13,356 nt of DNA from an uncultured Slackia sp. (lineage in GTDB: Bacteria; Actinomycetota; Coriobacteriia; Coriobacteriales; Eggerthellaceae): contig CALBLG010000259.1 in assembly GCA_937895975.1 (NCBI GenBank), positions 1 through 13,356 of the forward strand. The letters run 5' to 3'. Shown one piece after another: positions 1 through 7,041 of the stretch. The notes beneath the pieces are model-generated. The model worked only from the letters and a program-made list of their open reading frames with translations, was not told the DNA's origin and made no database searches. Both the position numbers and the translations under genes were made by a program. The first letter of the stretch is position 1; every line of letters begins with the position of its first letter.

Positions 1-79
1 ATTCCCAACCAGGAAAATCAAGCGCCGTCTCAATTTCTTCGACCTTGTGCTTGTTATTGGTAGCAATAACGACTTTCAT
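1..79 (-). CDS. rdgB: RdgB/HAM1-type non-canonical purine NTP pyrophosphatase, N-terminal fragment
   Basis: Only the first 26 codons lie in the window; the gene continues past its left edge. The start MKVVIATNNKHKVEEIE carries the (S/T)xNxxK signature of the HAM1/RdgB family, which hydrolyses dITP, XTP and related abnormal purine triphosphates to monophosphates, keeping them out of DNA and RNA. The ATG is six bases after the last base of the rph stop codon. Its likely ribosome binding site, GGAG, lies within the final codons of rph, so the two genes are probably translationally coupled. The rph-rdgB pairing is common in bacteria. The family call rests on a short segment but the motif is distinctive. 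Confidence 0.85.
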   Translation of the reverse strand, partial: MKVVIATNNKHKVEEIETALDFPGWE

Positions 80-84
80 GGCGG

Positions 85-810
85 CTACTCCAATCCCAAA
101 ACCTTGCGTTGAGCGGCCAGCAGTTCCTTGATGCCCGCTTCGGCCATGTCGAGGAACTCATTCAGACGCTCGCGCGAGAAACTCACCTGCTCGCCCGTGC
201 CCTGCAGCTCGACGAACTCGCCCTTCGCGTTCATCACGACGTTCATGTCGATTTCGGCGTGCGAATCTTCCTCGTAGTCCAAATCCAACATAAGACGGCC
301 TTCGACCAAGCCAACGCTTACCGCCGCCACCTGGCCGAACAGAGGGTTCGTCTTGATGCGGCCCGCCGTCTTCCACATCTCGAATGCATCGTGGGCAGCC
401 ACCCACGCGCCCGTGATGGCCGCCGTGCGCGTGCCGCCATCGGCCTGCAGCACATCGCAGTCGATGGTCATGGTCACTTCGCCGCCCATGGCGTTCAGGT
501 CGCACACGTTGCGCAGGCTACGCCCAATCAAACGCTCGATTTCCATGCTGCGGCCATTGCGCCCATTCGTCTCGCGGCGCGTGCGCTTGTTGCCGGCAGC
601 AGGCAGCATGGCATATTCGGCGGTAAGCCAGCCCTTGCCCGAACCCTTGCGCCAACCCGGCGCGCGATCCTCGATGGTGGCGGTGCACAGCACGCGCGTG
701 TCGCCGAATTCAGCCAGGCAGCTGCCGTTGGCGTTCTTCATTACGTTGCACGTGAGCTTCACGGGGCGCATGGCGCGCTCGTCGCGATCGTTTGCTCTGT
801 TTGCAAGCAT
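85..810 (-). CDS. rph: Ribonuclease PH
   Basis: A 241-residue protein of normal family length. RNase PH is a phosphate-dependent 3'-5' exoribonuclease that trims tRNA 3' ends, releasing nucleoside diphosphates. Visible hallmarks are the N-terminal R-x-D-x(3)-MRP segment (residues 9-16), GWLTAEYAMLP (60-70), GRSMEIERLIGRSLR (86-100), the DCDVLQADGGTRTA core (117-130) whose GGTRT binds phosphate, and YEEDSHAEIDMNVVM (179-193) with the acidic metal ligands Asp182 and Asp188. The start is supported by a strong AGGAGGA ribosome binding site at 815-821, four bases before the ATG. A terminator separates it from murI, so it probably has its own promoter in the murI tail or the short gap, although none was clear. 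It is followed closely by rdgB. Confidence 0.96.
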   Translation of the reverse strand: MLANRANDRDERAMRPVKLTCNVMKNANGSCLAEFGDTRVLCTATIEDRAPGWRKGSGKGWLTAEYAMLPAAGNKRTRRETNGRNGRSMEIERLIGRSLRNVCDLNAMGGEVTMTIDCDVLQADGGTRTAAITGAWVAAHDAFEMWKTAGRIKTNPLFGQVAAVSVGLVEGRLMLDLDYEEDSHAEIDMNVVMNAKGEFVELQGTGEQVSFSRERLNEFLDMAEAGIKELLAAQRKVLGLE

Positions 811-826
811 GATTTCCTCCTATCGA

Positions 827-840
827 GCGGACAAGTCCGC
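827..840. repeat. Perfect 6-bp inverted repeat just upstream of the rph ribosome binding site
   Basis: The sequence GCGGACAAGTCCGC is two perfectly complementary 6-mers around a 2-base centre. It lies six bases upstream of the rph Shine-Dalgarno sequence and downstream of the murI terminator. It could be an operator or a small leader hairpin, but nothing else supports either role. Confidence 0.4.
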
Positions 841-849
841 CTATGCACG

Positions 850-875
850 AAAAAGGCCGGCGCAAAGCCAGCCTT
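850..875 (-). terminator. Rho-independent terminator after murI
   Basis: On the minus strand this reads AAGGCTGGC-TTTGC-GCCGGCCTT followed by further T residues. It is a 9-bp stem with one G-U pair, a 5-base loop and a U-tract. It starts five bases after the murI stop codon, as expected for the end of the murI transcript. Confidence 0.85.
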
Positions 876-880
876 ATGAA

Positions 881-1786
881 TTATAAGCGAGAAAGGTCGA
901 TGTAGGTGGGCCTGGCGATGGGTTCGTTGAACACGCGCGAGCCAAACGCCTGGAAATCGTCCAAATTGGGCGACGACGTAAAGAATTCGTGCGTTGCCAC
1001 ATTGCCTGGATGCGCGAATTCCCCACGCAGGCGCAACGTTTCGCGCACGTCTTTCGCCATCTCCTCGGCGGATGACACGAGCAACACGTTGTGGCCGATA
1101 ACGCCGCCAATAAGCGCTTTCAGCATGGGGTAATGCGTGCAGCCCAGCACCAGCGTGTCTATCTCGCAGCGGCGCAACGGCTCCAGATAGTCGCGCGCAA
1201 TTTCTTGAAACGCGGGACGAATGTAGACCTTGCTGGCCAGGCTGGTGAGGTCTTCGATGGGGCCCTTCGACATGCGAATGCCTTGCTCAACGATATCAAC
1301 GAACTTCGGCGTGGCCGTGGAAAACACCGTGATACCCGCATCGATGTGGCGAATGGCCTGCGGGTAGCAGCCCGATTCCACCGTGCCTTTCGTGGCGATG
1401 ACGCCCACGCGCCGGTTCTTCGTCGCGCGCGCGGCGGCGCGGGCGCCCGGCACCACGGCGCCGATCACGGGAATGCTGAAACGCTGCTGCGCATGCTTGA
1501 GGCCGGCGGCAGTTGCGGTATTGCAAGCAATTACCAGCAGCTTCACCTTGCGACCCACGAGCCACGAACAAATCTGCTGAACGAAGCCATCGACTTCTTC
1601 CTGCGAGCGCGGCCCGTAAGGGCAGCGCGCAGTATCGCCGAAATACACGATGGATTCCTCGGGCAGCTCCTTGGCAATCTCGCGCGCCACGGTAAGCCCG
1701 CCGAACCCCGAATCGAAAATGCCGATAGGCGCATCGCTGTAAGGCGCGTCGCCCGAAACGGCCGTTATGTCAGAAGAAATGTTCAC
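881..1786 (-). CDS. murI: Glutamate racemase
   Basis: A 301-residue cytoplasmic enzyme that interconverts L- and D-glutamate, supplying D-Glu for peptidoglycan. The family motifs are all present: IGIFDSGFGGLTV (residues 21-33) with the acid/base Asp25 and Ser26, YFGDTARCPYGPR (48-60), the first catalytic cysteine in IACNTAT (Cys88), and the second in VLGCTHYP (Cys216). The start codon is GTG at 1786, preceded by AAAGGAG at 1791-1797. No ATG in the first 20 codons has better ribosome-binding support. The N-terminus is about 18 residues longer than the conserved core. The gene follows the tmRNA and its terminator and ends in its own terminator, so it is probably transcribed alone. Confidence 0.96.
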   Translation of the reverse strand: MNISSDITAVSGDAPYSDAPIGIFDSGFGGLTVAREIAKELPEESIVYFGDTARCPYGPRSQEEVDGFVQQICSWLVGRKVKLLVIACNTATAAGLKHAQQRFSIPVIGAVVPGARAAARATKNRRVGVIATKGTVESGCYPQAIRHIDAGITVFSTATPKFVDIVEQGIRMSKGPIEDLTSLASKVYIRPAFQEIARDYLEPLRRCEIDTLVLGCTHYPMLKALIGGVIGHNVLLVSSAEEMAKDVRETLRLRGEFAHPGNVATHEFFTSSPNLDDFQAFGSRVFNEPIARPTYIDLSRL

Positions 1787-1840
1787 AAATCTCCTTTATT
1801 AATATCAACTGGCAAATGCATATCACGACGTCAACAACGG

Positions 1841-1867
1841 AAAAGGCGGACCCATAAGCCCGCCTTT
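1841..1867 (-). terminator. Rho-independent terminator after tmRNA
   Basis: Minus-strand reading gives AAAGGCGG, a 10-base loop, then CCGCCTTTT. This is a perfect 8-bp stem ending in a run of T. Outer flanks (TCAACAA at 1831-1837 and TTGTTGA at 1866-1872) can extend the pairing. It begins eight bases after the tmRNA CCA end. Confidence 0.85.
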
Positions 1868-1875
1868 GTTGATAC

Positions 1876-2244
1876 TGGTGGAGGCGCGGAGAATCGAACT
1901 CCGGTCCATACTACGTTCTTGCTCAGGCTCTACAAGCTTATTTCGCGATCGAAATTCGGAAGAGGTCGGTTCGCGAACCAACGTCGAGCTTCCTAGCCCG
2001 TTCGATCTTTTCCAAAGCCATACAGGCTACGTGCTTTGAAGCAGTCCCCTAAAATGACGTCGCGCCCGAGCCGGGGACAACCCGGGGTTGACGTGCCAGG
2101 TGCTATTAAGCAGCCATGGCGAGCGCAGGAGCGCTCTGATAAGATTTTTTGCCAATTAACTTGACTTTACCCCTGTTTTACGTGGCGAGGAGACCACGAC
2201 CTGCTCCTCAGTTCAAACGTACCATGTCGAAACCAGTCGCCCCC
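1876..2244 (-). ncRNA. ssrA: Transfer-messenger RNA (tmRNA, 10Sa RNA)
   Basis: This 369-nt RNA works with SmpB to rescue stalled ribosomes and tag the nascent peptide for proteolysis. The 5' end GGGGGCGACTGGTTTCGAC (2244-2226) is the conserved tmRNA start. The 3' end has a T-arm with GGAGTTCGATTCTCC and then CGCCTCC plus ACCA, with CCA encoded. GGGGGCG pairs with CGCCTCC to form the 7-bp acceptor stem. The only internal frame with a suitable stop gives the tag GKKSYQSAPALAMAA, resuming at GGC, with tandem TAA TAG stops (TAA at 2106-2108). The reading frame therefore lies at 2106-2153. smpB is about 0.9 kb upstream on the same strand. A terminator follows at once. Confidence 0.97.
2106..2153 (-). 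other. tmRNA proteolysis-tag reading frame (15 codons plus TAA)
   Basis: Reading GGC AAA AAA TCT TAT CAG ... GCC ATG GCT GCT TAA gives GKKSYQSAPALAMAA. The other two frames stay open through this stretch and give no hydrophobic Ala-Ala end, so this frame is the only plausible one. The end AMAA departs from the very common ALAA. The resume codon is inferred; the exact first tag residue could be one codon off. Confidence 0.8.
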
Positions 2245-2298
2245 AATAATCGGCGCCATGCGCCTGCGAGGGTGCTGTCCACCATGCGATATGCTTTT

Positions 2299-2304
2299 GT
2301 CAAG
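2299..2304 (-). promoter_or_regulatory. Candidate -35 element (TTGACA) upstream of tmRNA
   Basis: The minus strand carries a perfect TTGACA about 55 bases before the mature tmRNA 5' end. No good -10 hexamer lies 16-18 bases downstream; the best nearby A/T-rich candidate is GATTAT close to the mature 5' end. The precursor is expected to be trimmed by RNase P, so the start could lie upstream of 2244. The -35 assignment is tentative. Confidence 0.35.
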
Positions 2305-2310
2305 CACCGT

Positions 2311-2326
2311 GTTGGGTTGCCCCAAC
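2311..2326. repeat. 6-bp inverted repeat upstream of the tmRNA promoter region
   Basis: GTTGGG-TTGC-CCCAAC is a perfect 6-bp inverted repeat with a 4-base centre, seven bases upstream of the candidate TTGACA. It could be a protein-binding site or a small hairpin in the tail of the upstream transcript. The function is unknown. Confidence 0.4.
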
Positions 2327-2394
2327 GGAAACACCATTGTATCGACGTCGCTCGCGATGTCAAATCACAAACGCGTTACGCATCCAAAACGCCA

Positions 2395-2427
2395 AACGTG
2401 TTAAACGCTCAGAGCATTTGACGCGTT
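2395..2427 (-). terminator. Long imperfect hairpin after the acidic Cys-motif gene (possible terminator)
   Basis: Arms of 14 bases (starting AACGCGTC and ending ACACGTT on the minus strand) pair around a 5-base loop with two mismatches and one G-U. The structure lies about 20 bases past the stop codon of the acidic protein gene. No clean U-tract follows, so it may be a weak terminator, an RNA-stabilising hairpin or a boundary before the tmRNA promoter. Confidence 0.4.
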
Positions 2428-2448
2428 CCTCGAGCGAACTTGTCCCAC

Positions 2449-3129
2449 TTATTTCAGCAAGTCTTTCATGTTCAGGCCGCCCGTGATGTCGTCGAGCGCC
2501 TCTTTCAAATCGCGCGCGGCGAGCGCCGTTTCGCGAGCGAGCTCCACGCCGCCTTTGGCCATGTCTTTCACGTCGCCCTGCGTAACGCCCTTGAACAGCA
2601 CTTTGTCGTCTTCGTTTTCCTCTTCGGCCGGGCACCAATCGTAATGCTCGCAGTTGTCGCAATCGCCGTCGCAGCCGTCTTCGTAATAGGCCTCGGCAGC
2701 GGCTTTCGCGGCACGCTCTTCATCGGTGAGATCGGCGTCGTCATCGTCCGTCTCGGGCTCTTCTGGCTCATCGGCATCGTCCGCCTCGATAGTCGCATCG
2801 GCCGCGTCGACCTCGACGGCCTCTTCGGCGGGCGCCTCGTCGTCTTCGAACACGCCGTCGAAGTCGTCGGGGCACCAATCGTAGTATTCGCAGGTTTCGC
2901 ACTCGCCGTCGCAGCTGGTTTTGTAATATTCCTTCCACTTCTCGGTCATGAGCGCGTTGTATTTCTCTTGCAACTCGTCGTATTCGGCGTCGGAATGCTG
3001 CGGCGCTGCAGGCTCTTCTTTCGCGTTTTTATCTTTCTTCGATTTCTCGTCTTCGGGCATGATGATTTGCTTCGCGGCGTTTTTCGCCACGCGGCCGCCC
3101 AAACGAGTCGCCTTCCTGAAAATTCCCAT
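2449..3129 (-). CDS. Uncharacterised acidic protein with a duplicated four-cysteine motif
   Basis: I do not recognise this 226-residue protein. It is about 30% Asp+Glu (69 acidic against 26 basic, net charge near -43). Two copies of CDGxCxxCxxYDWCP (C-x3-C-x2-C-x5-C) occur: Cys73/77/80/86 and Cys153/157/160/166, exactly 80 residues apart. This suggests two metal-binding (Zn or Fe-S) knuckles, but that is inference. Residues 1-23 are a basic helix with no acids (Arg5, Arg9, Arg13, Lys16, Lys20 on one face). Residues 88-135 are an Asp/Glu/Ala linker, and the C-terminus (180-226) looks amphipathic helical. No membrane segment is visible. The ATG follows AGGGGG at about seven bases. It sits 43 bases after smpB and just before ssrA, so it is probably co-transcribed with smpB. 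Confidence 0.85.
   Translation of the reverse strand: MGIFRKATRLGGRVAKNAAKQIIMPEDEKSKKDKNAKEEPAAPQHSDAEYDELQEKYNALMTEKWKEYYKTSCDGECETCEYYDWCPDDFDGVFEDDEAPAEEAVEVDAADATIEADDADEPEEPETDDDDADLTDEERAAKAAAEAYYEDGCDGDCDNCEHYDWCPAEEENEDDKVLFKGVTQGDVKDMAKGGVELARETALAARDLKEALDDITGGLNMKDLLK
2630..2688 (-). repeat. Direct repeat copy 2 (second Cys motif) inside the acidic gene
   Basis: This segment encodes the second CDGDCDNCEHYDWCP motif and is clearly related at DNA level to 2870-2928, exactly 240 bases away. A shared block GGGGCACCAATCGTA begins both copies on the plus strand. It points to an internal duplication within the gene. Confidence 0.8.
2870..2928 (-). repeat. Direct repeat copy 1 (first Cys motif) inside the acidic gene
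   Basis: It encodes the first CDGECETCEYYDWCP motif and is the partner of the repeat at 2630-2688. The cysteine, Asp-Gly and Tyr-Asp-Trp positions are all kept, while other codons differ, so selection on the motif is likely. Confidence 0.8.
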
Positions 3130-3172
3130 CTATAAACCCCCTGTTCAAGCCCCGAGGGGCACTTGACGTCAA

Positions 3173-3637
3173 CTAACGCGAGCGCATCTTCAGCGCGCGT
3201 GCGATTTCGCGTTTCGAATCGCGTTCCGCCATGGCCTGACGCTTGTCGTGCAGCTTTTTGCCGCGAGCAAGCGCGATTTCCAACTTCACCAAACCATTAG
3301 CCGCGAAATAAATTCCGATGGGCACGATGGCCAGCCCCGCCTCGCGCGTCTTTTGCTCAAGATAGCGAATCTGCTTGCGATGCAGCAGCAGCTTGCGTTT
3401 GCGATCGGGATCGGGGTTGTTCAAGTTTCCATGGGAATACGGCGAGATATGCAGGCCATTCAGCCATGCCTCGCCCTTGCGAATGAGCACGAAGCAATCG
3501 GTGAGTTGGCAATTGTTTTCGCGCAGCGAGCATACTTCCGTACCGGTGAGCGCAATGCCCGCCTCGAACGTCTCGATGATCTCGTAATCGTGGAAAGCCT
3601 TCCGGTTTTTCGCGATTTGCTTTTTTTCGCGCGCCAC
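3173..3637 (-). CDS. smpB: SsrA-binding protein SmpB
   Basis: A 154-residue protein that binds the tRNA-like domain of tmRNA and brings it to stalled ribosomes. Conserved features are KNRKAFHDYEIIETFEAGIALTGTEV (residues 10-35), LNGLHISPYSHGN (59-71), NPDPDRKRKLLLHRKQI (74-90), the basic GKKLHDKR (126-133) and a C-terminal positively charged tail that enters the decoding site. I start it at GTG 3637, giving MAREKKQIAKNRK, the usual SmpB N-terminus, with an AGAGGTGG-like ribosome binding site just before. A longer frame opens at 3724, but a consensus TATAAT box lies inside that extension, so the short form fits better. Cys36, Cys43 and Cys48 are less usual in the conserved core. The tmRNA partner gene is about 0.9 kb downstream. 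Confidence 0.96.
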   Translation of the reverse strand: MAREKKQIAKNRKAFHDYEIIETFEAGIALTGTEVCSLRENNCQLTDCFVLIRKGEAWLNGLHISPYSHGNLNNPDPDRKRKLLLHRKQIRYLEQKTREAGLAIVPIGIYFAANGLVKLEIALARGKKLHDKRQAMAERDSKREIARALKMRSR

Positions 3638-3691
3638 GCGCCACCTCTCAATCGTGTTCTCTCGCTCACCGCAGATGCGGCAGACTGCGTC

Positions 3692-3697
3692 ATTATA
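3692..3697 (-). promoter_or_regulatory. -10 box (TATAAT) for smpB
   Basis: A perfect TATAAT preceded by GG lies 55 bases upstream of the chosen smpB GTG. No good TTGACA is found 17 bases further up. The predicted start is near 3684, giving a leader of about 47 bases. It lies in the gap between the SNF2 gene stop and smpB, suggesting that smpB and the acidic gene form a unit. Confidence 0.6.
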
Positions 3698-3741
3698 CCG
3701 TTCGCGCCCGTCATGCGCTGTCATGCAAATAAGTGAAAACC

Positions 3742-6700
3742 CTATCCTTGCAGCAGCTCGTACAAATCGTCGGCGTCAAGCGATGCCAGCGACACGCCGC
3801 CCGCGCCCACGACTTGCTCGGCCAGTTCGCTCTTCGTTTCCTGCAGGCGCACGATGCGTTCCTCGATGGTGTTCTTCGCCACAACCTTCTCGACGCTCAC
3901 CACGCGCGTTTGCCCAATGCGATGCGCGCGGTCGGTCGCCTGGCTTTGGGCGGCGGCGTTCCACCACGGGTCGGCGTGGATCACCACCGACGCCCCAGTG
4001 AGGTTCAGGCCCGTGCCGCCGGCTTTAAGCGACACGAGAAACGCGGGCGTATCGTCCTCGTTGAACGCGTCCACTAGCCGCACGCGTTCCTTCTTCGGCG
4101 TGGCGCCTGTGATGGAATAATGCTCGATGCCCGCCTTGCGCAAACGTTCGGCAATCAACTCCAAGAAGCTTGTGAACTGCGAGAACACGAGCGTTTTCTC
4201 GCCGCCTTCCACGGCCGAAGACACCAAATCGACGATGGCGTCGAGCTTCGCCGACGGGCCCCGGTAGTCTTCGTACACCAAACGAGGGTCGCAGCACAGC
4301 TGGCGCAGGCGCGTGATTTCCGCCAGCACTTCCACGTTCGAGACGGGCTTGCCCGCCGCGCGGGCGGCCGCGCGCTCTTTGCGGTATTTACGCTGCGCCG
4401 TAAGTTCTTCGCGCAAGCGCTGCTCGTGGGCATCATACAGTTTGCGCTGCTCATCGGCCATATTCGCATACACAACCGATTCGAGTTTATCGGGCAAGTC
4501 AGTAAGAACGTCGGCTTTCAAGCGCCTCAGCATAAACGGCCCCACAATGGCCTGCAGGCGTCGCGCCACGGCATCGTCGCCGCCCACGATAGGCGACTCG
4601 AAGTGCTCGCGGAACCGCGCATAGGGACCCAGCAGCCCCGGCATAAGGAAGTCGAAAATGCTCCAGAGCTCGGATAGGCGATTTTCCATCGGCGTGCCCG
4701 TCAGCGCAAAGCGGTGCTCGGCCTTCAGGCTTTTTACCGCACGCGTGGTAAGCGCCGCCGGATTCTTGATGTATTGAGCCTCGTCGAGCGCGCATATGAA
4801 CAATTCGCGCGTTGACCAGTCGTCTGCATCGATGCGCAGCAGATCGTACGACGTTACTAGCACATCGGGACGCGCCGAGCCAGAAAACGCCGCCGACCGC
4901 AACGCCTTGCGCTCTTGCGCGCCTCCCGCCACGGCCACCACATCCAGCTCAGGCGCGAATCGCTCGAATTCGGCCGTCCAGTTGTACACAAGCGACGCCG
5001 GGCATACGATGAGGCTCGGCTTGTCGGCAGCGGAATTGCGGCGAGCGAGCAACAGCGAAATGAGCTGCAGCGATTTGCCCAAACCCATTTCGTCGGCCAA
5101 AACGCCGCCGAACCCGGCATCGCAGCGCGCCGAAAGCCACCGGAAGCCCGCCGCCTGGTAAGGACGCAGCACGCCGCGCAACGACTTCGACAATTCATAG
5201 TCGGCTTCGTTCACGGCCTTGAAGTGCTCGACGTATTGCATAAAGCTGCGATCGCGGTCGAGATCGGCCTCTTCATTCAAATAAAACGCGCGATACGCCG
5301 GCAAAAGCGCATGGCCGCTCGAAAGCTCGCGCGCCGTCAAGCCCAAATCGCCCGCGAGCCGATCGAGCTGCGCCAGGTCGGCTTCTTTCAGGTCGATGAA
5401 CGCCCCACTGCGCAGACGATGGTACCGCTTGCGGGCGCGATAGCTCGAAAGCAGCGCCGACAGCTCATCTTTCGGCAAGTCGCCCGAATCGATCGCCAAA
5501 TTGATGAGGTTGCCCGAAAGCGACACGCCCATGGTAACGCGAGGCTTCACGTCGCGAATAAGCCGATCGAACGCCGGCGTGGTGTATACCGTGCCCAAAT
5601 TGCGGAATTCGGCCAGACCGCCATATAGAAGCGATCCCACAGCATCGCCATCCGAAAGCGCCATGGTGCACCCGTCACCGAAATAGCGGGCCGCAAGCGT
5701 CCGAGCCTGAGCCTCGCGCTTCACGTCGCGCACGGGTCGTGGGCCTTCGCCTTCGGGTTCGGGGCGATCGGTCAACTCGCCAATCATGTCGAATTTCGCG
5801 TCGCCATAGCTCGCTTGCGCGCGCATGACCACATTCTTTTTGTCTTTGTCGAAGAAAAACTCCAGGTTGCACGGGCGCGGGCGGTATTGCTCTACGTCTT
5901 TCGGGAGATCCACGTGCAACCGTTTTTCAATGGCGGGAAGCGCCGTGGCGCAGAACAGCGGCATGTCTCGCTCGGCCACGAACGGTTTGTTCTCTTCGCT
6001 GCCGTACACACCGCGCAGAAAATCGGAGCATTTCGCGAAATCACGCGAGCAGCGATGCACCTCGCTGCCGCCCAACCACACGAATAGCGTGCCGCCGCGA
6101 CCCGCAAGCCAAATTTGCTCGTCGCGTTCTATGGTGTAGCCTCCACGCGCGACAGGGCGCAACGCAAGCGAGATGTCAGGGTCGGAATCGACGATGCGCA
6201 CATGCGCCGCGCTAGGCGTAAAACCGTCTTCGCCCTTGATGGAAAACCATTCGCCGTCAAGCGCATCAAACAAATCGGCCAGGTCGCTTTCCGAAAGCGC
6301 CATGGTGCGTCCCACGCGCGGCGCCGCATAGCGCCACGATGTCAAAGGCGCGCCGCGTCGTTGGGATTCCTCGATGCCGCATACCAGCTGCGCGATAGCG
6401 CGCCCACGTTCGGTGAAGCGCGACGGCACATGCGCGAACGCGAGCTTCTTCCCATATTCGAAATAGCTGCCGTCCGCCAGGCGCTGGCAAAAGTCTGAAA
6501 TGTTCTTCACGATGTACGACGCATTGCCCGCCGATACCCGCAAGCCCACCGACCATTGGCCGTATTCCACCGTGAAATCGCAAAGAACATCGACGCTGTT
6601 CTCGGGCGTGTCATCGCGCTCGAGACGCTCGGCGCGCTGCATGAACGCGGTGATGCAGTCGGACGACGCGGCCGCTCGATCGCGGCGAAAGCCGGCGAAG

Positions 6701-7008
6701 CTATCGGGGCGCGCCTCGAAATCGAGCGCAAGGGCCACAGAGTGTTTGCACATGCCGTCATATTGGAACGCGGCGGGGCACGTACACGAGTAATCCTCAA
6801 TGGAATGGGCATCTTCGTTGAGGGCTACCATTACGCGATAACCCTCATTCGCGCTGGTCTGCGATGCGACAAGAGCATTGATCACCGTAGTTTCGCCGTC
6901 GTAGCGCACACGCCGGTCATATACCGATCGGCCGCCGGCTGCAAGCGAGCGCCCCCGATGCAGCGTTCGCGATGCGCACATATGCGAAAGTACGTCTTCC
7001 ATTGCCAT
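3742..7008 (-). CDS. SWIM zinc-finger SNF2/RapA-type DEAD-like ATPase
   Basis: A 1088-residue Snf2-family double-stranded-nucleic-acid translocase. The N-terminus has a SWIM zinc finger, CxC-x9-CxH (Cys75, Cys77, Cys87, His89). A long middle region (about 100-600) resembles the poorly defined linker of bacterial SNF2 proteins. The C-terminal motor has LRPYQAAGFRWL (614-625), motif I DEMGLGKS (639-646), motif II DEAQ (742-745), TGTPMENRLSELWSIFDFLMPG (770-791 region), motif V LKAGGTGLNLTGAS (994-1007) and motif VI QATDRAHRIGQ (1023-1033). Family members are linked to DNA repair or to transcription recycling (RapA); the precise role here is unknown. The ATG at 7008 follows GGGAAGGGG; a second ATG two codons on is possible. 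The frame stays open to 7419, but that part overlaps rnr. A promoter lies immediately upstream. Confidence 0.93.
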   Translation of the reverse strand: MAMEDVLSHMCASRTLHRGRSLAAGGRSVYDRRVRYDGETTVINALVASQTSANEGYRVMVALNEDAHSIEDYSCTCPAAFQYDGMCKHSVALALDFEARPDSFAGFRRDRAAASSDCITAFMQRAERLERDDTPENSVDVLCDFTVEYGQWSVGLRVSAGNASYIVKNISDFCQRLADGSYFEYGKKLAFAHVPSRFTERGRAIAQLVCGIEESQRRGAPLTSWRYAAPRVGRTMALSESDLADLFDALDGEWFSIKGEDGFTPSAAHVRIVDSDPDISLALRPVARGGYTIERDEQIWLAGRGGTLFVWLGGSEVHRCSRDFAKCSDFLRGVYGSEENKPFVAERDMPLFCATALPAIEKRLHVDLPKDVEQYRPRPCNLEFFFDKDKKNVVMRAQASYGDAKFDMIGELTDRPEPEGEGPRPVRDVKREAQARTLAARYFGDGCTMALSDGDAVGSLLYGGLAEFRNLGTVYTTPAFDRLIRDVKPRVTMGVSLSGNLINLAIDSGDLPKDELSALLSSYRARKRYHRLRSGAFIDLKEADLAQLDRLAGDLGLTARELSSGHALLPAYRAFYLNEEADLDRDRSFMQYVEHFKAVNEADYELSKSLRGVLRPYQAAGFRWLSARCDAGFGGVLADEMGLGKSLQLISLLLARRNSAADKPSLIVCPASLVYNWTAEFERFAPELDVVAVAGGAQERKALRSAAFSGSARPDVLVTSYDLLRIDADDWSTRELFICALDEAQYIKNPAALTTRAVKSLKAEHRFALTGTPMENRLSELWSIFDFLMPGLLGPYARFREHFESPIVGGDDAVARRLQAIVGPFMLRRLKADVLTDLPDKLESVVYANMADEQRKLYDAHEQRLREELTAQRKYRKERAAARAAGKPVSNVEVLAEITRLRQLCCDPRLVYEDYRGPSAKLDAIVDLVSSAVEGGEKTLVFSQFTSFLELIAERLRKAGIEHYSITGATPKKERVRLVDAFNEDDTPAFLVSLKAGGTGLNLTGASVVIHADPWWNAAAQSQATDRAHRIGQTRVVSVEKVVAKNTIEERIVRLQETKSELAEQVVGAGGVSLASLDADDLYELLQG

Positions 7009-7023
7009 GGCGGCCCCTTCCCT

Positions 7024-7040
7024 AACGTTTAGCAACGTTT
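7024..7040. repeat. Tandem AACGTTT direct repeat at the SNF2 gene transcription start
   Basis: AACGTTT-AGC-AACGTTT has two identical heptamers with a 10-bp period, about one helical turn. Each contains the palindrome AACGTT. The pair sits just downstream of the TATACT -10 box and upstream of the ribosome binding site, where a repressor would act. No known operator is recognised. Confidence 0.5.
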
Positions 7041-7041
7041 C

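Noticed and set aside
1876..1960. A possible tRNA at the T-arm and CCA end
   Set aside because: The T-arm and acceptor belong to tmRNA: the partner 5' acceptor strand lies 360 bases away and there is no anticodon arm.
2149..2421. A plus-strand open frame of 90 codons over the tmRNA 5' part and its upstream region
   Set aside because: It overlaps the highly conserved tmRNA 5' domain in antisense and has no domain or ribosome binding site.
2440..3135. A plus-strand open frame of 231 codons rich in Val, Leu and Phe
   Set aside because: It is the exact antisense of the acidic gene; Asp/Glu codons on one strand read as Val/Leu/Phe on the other. The minus-strand gene has a ribosome binding site and a conserved duplicated Cys motif, and the plus-strand frame has neither.
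3130..3172. A CAAG-CCCC / GGGG-CTTG hairpin between smpB and the acidic gene
   Set aside because: The stem has a bulge and no U-tract follows, so I do not call a terminator; the two genes are more likely co-transcribed.
3638..3724. A longer SmpB beginning at 3724
   Set aside because: The extra 29 residues are not part of the SmpB family and contain a consensus TATAAT box; the GTG at 3637 gives the usual N-terminus and length.
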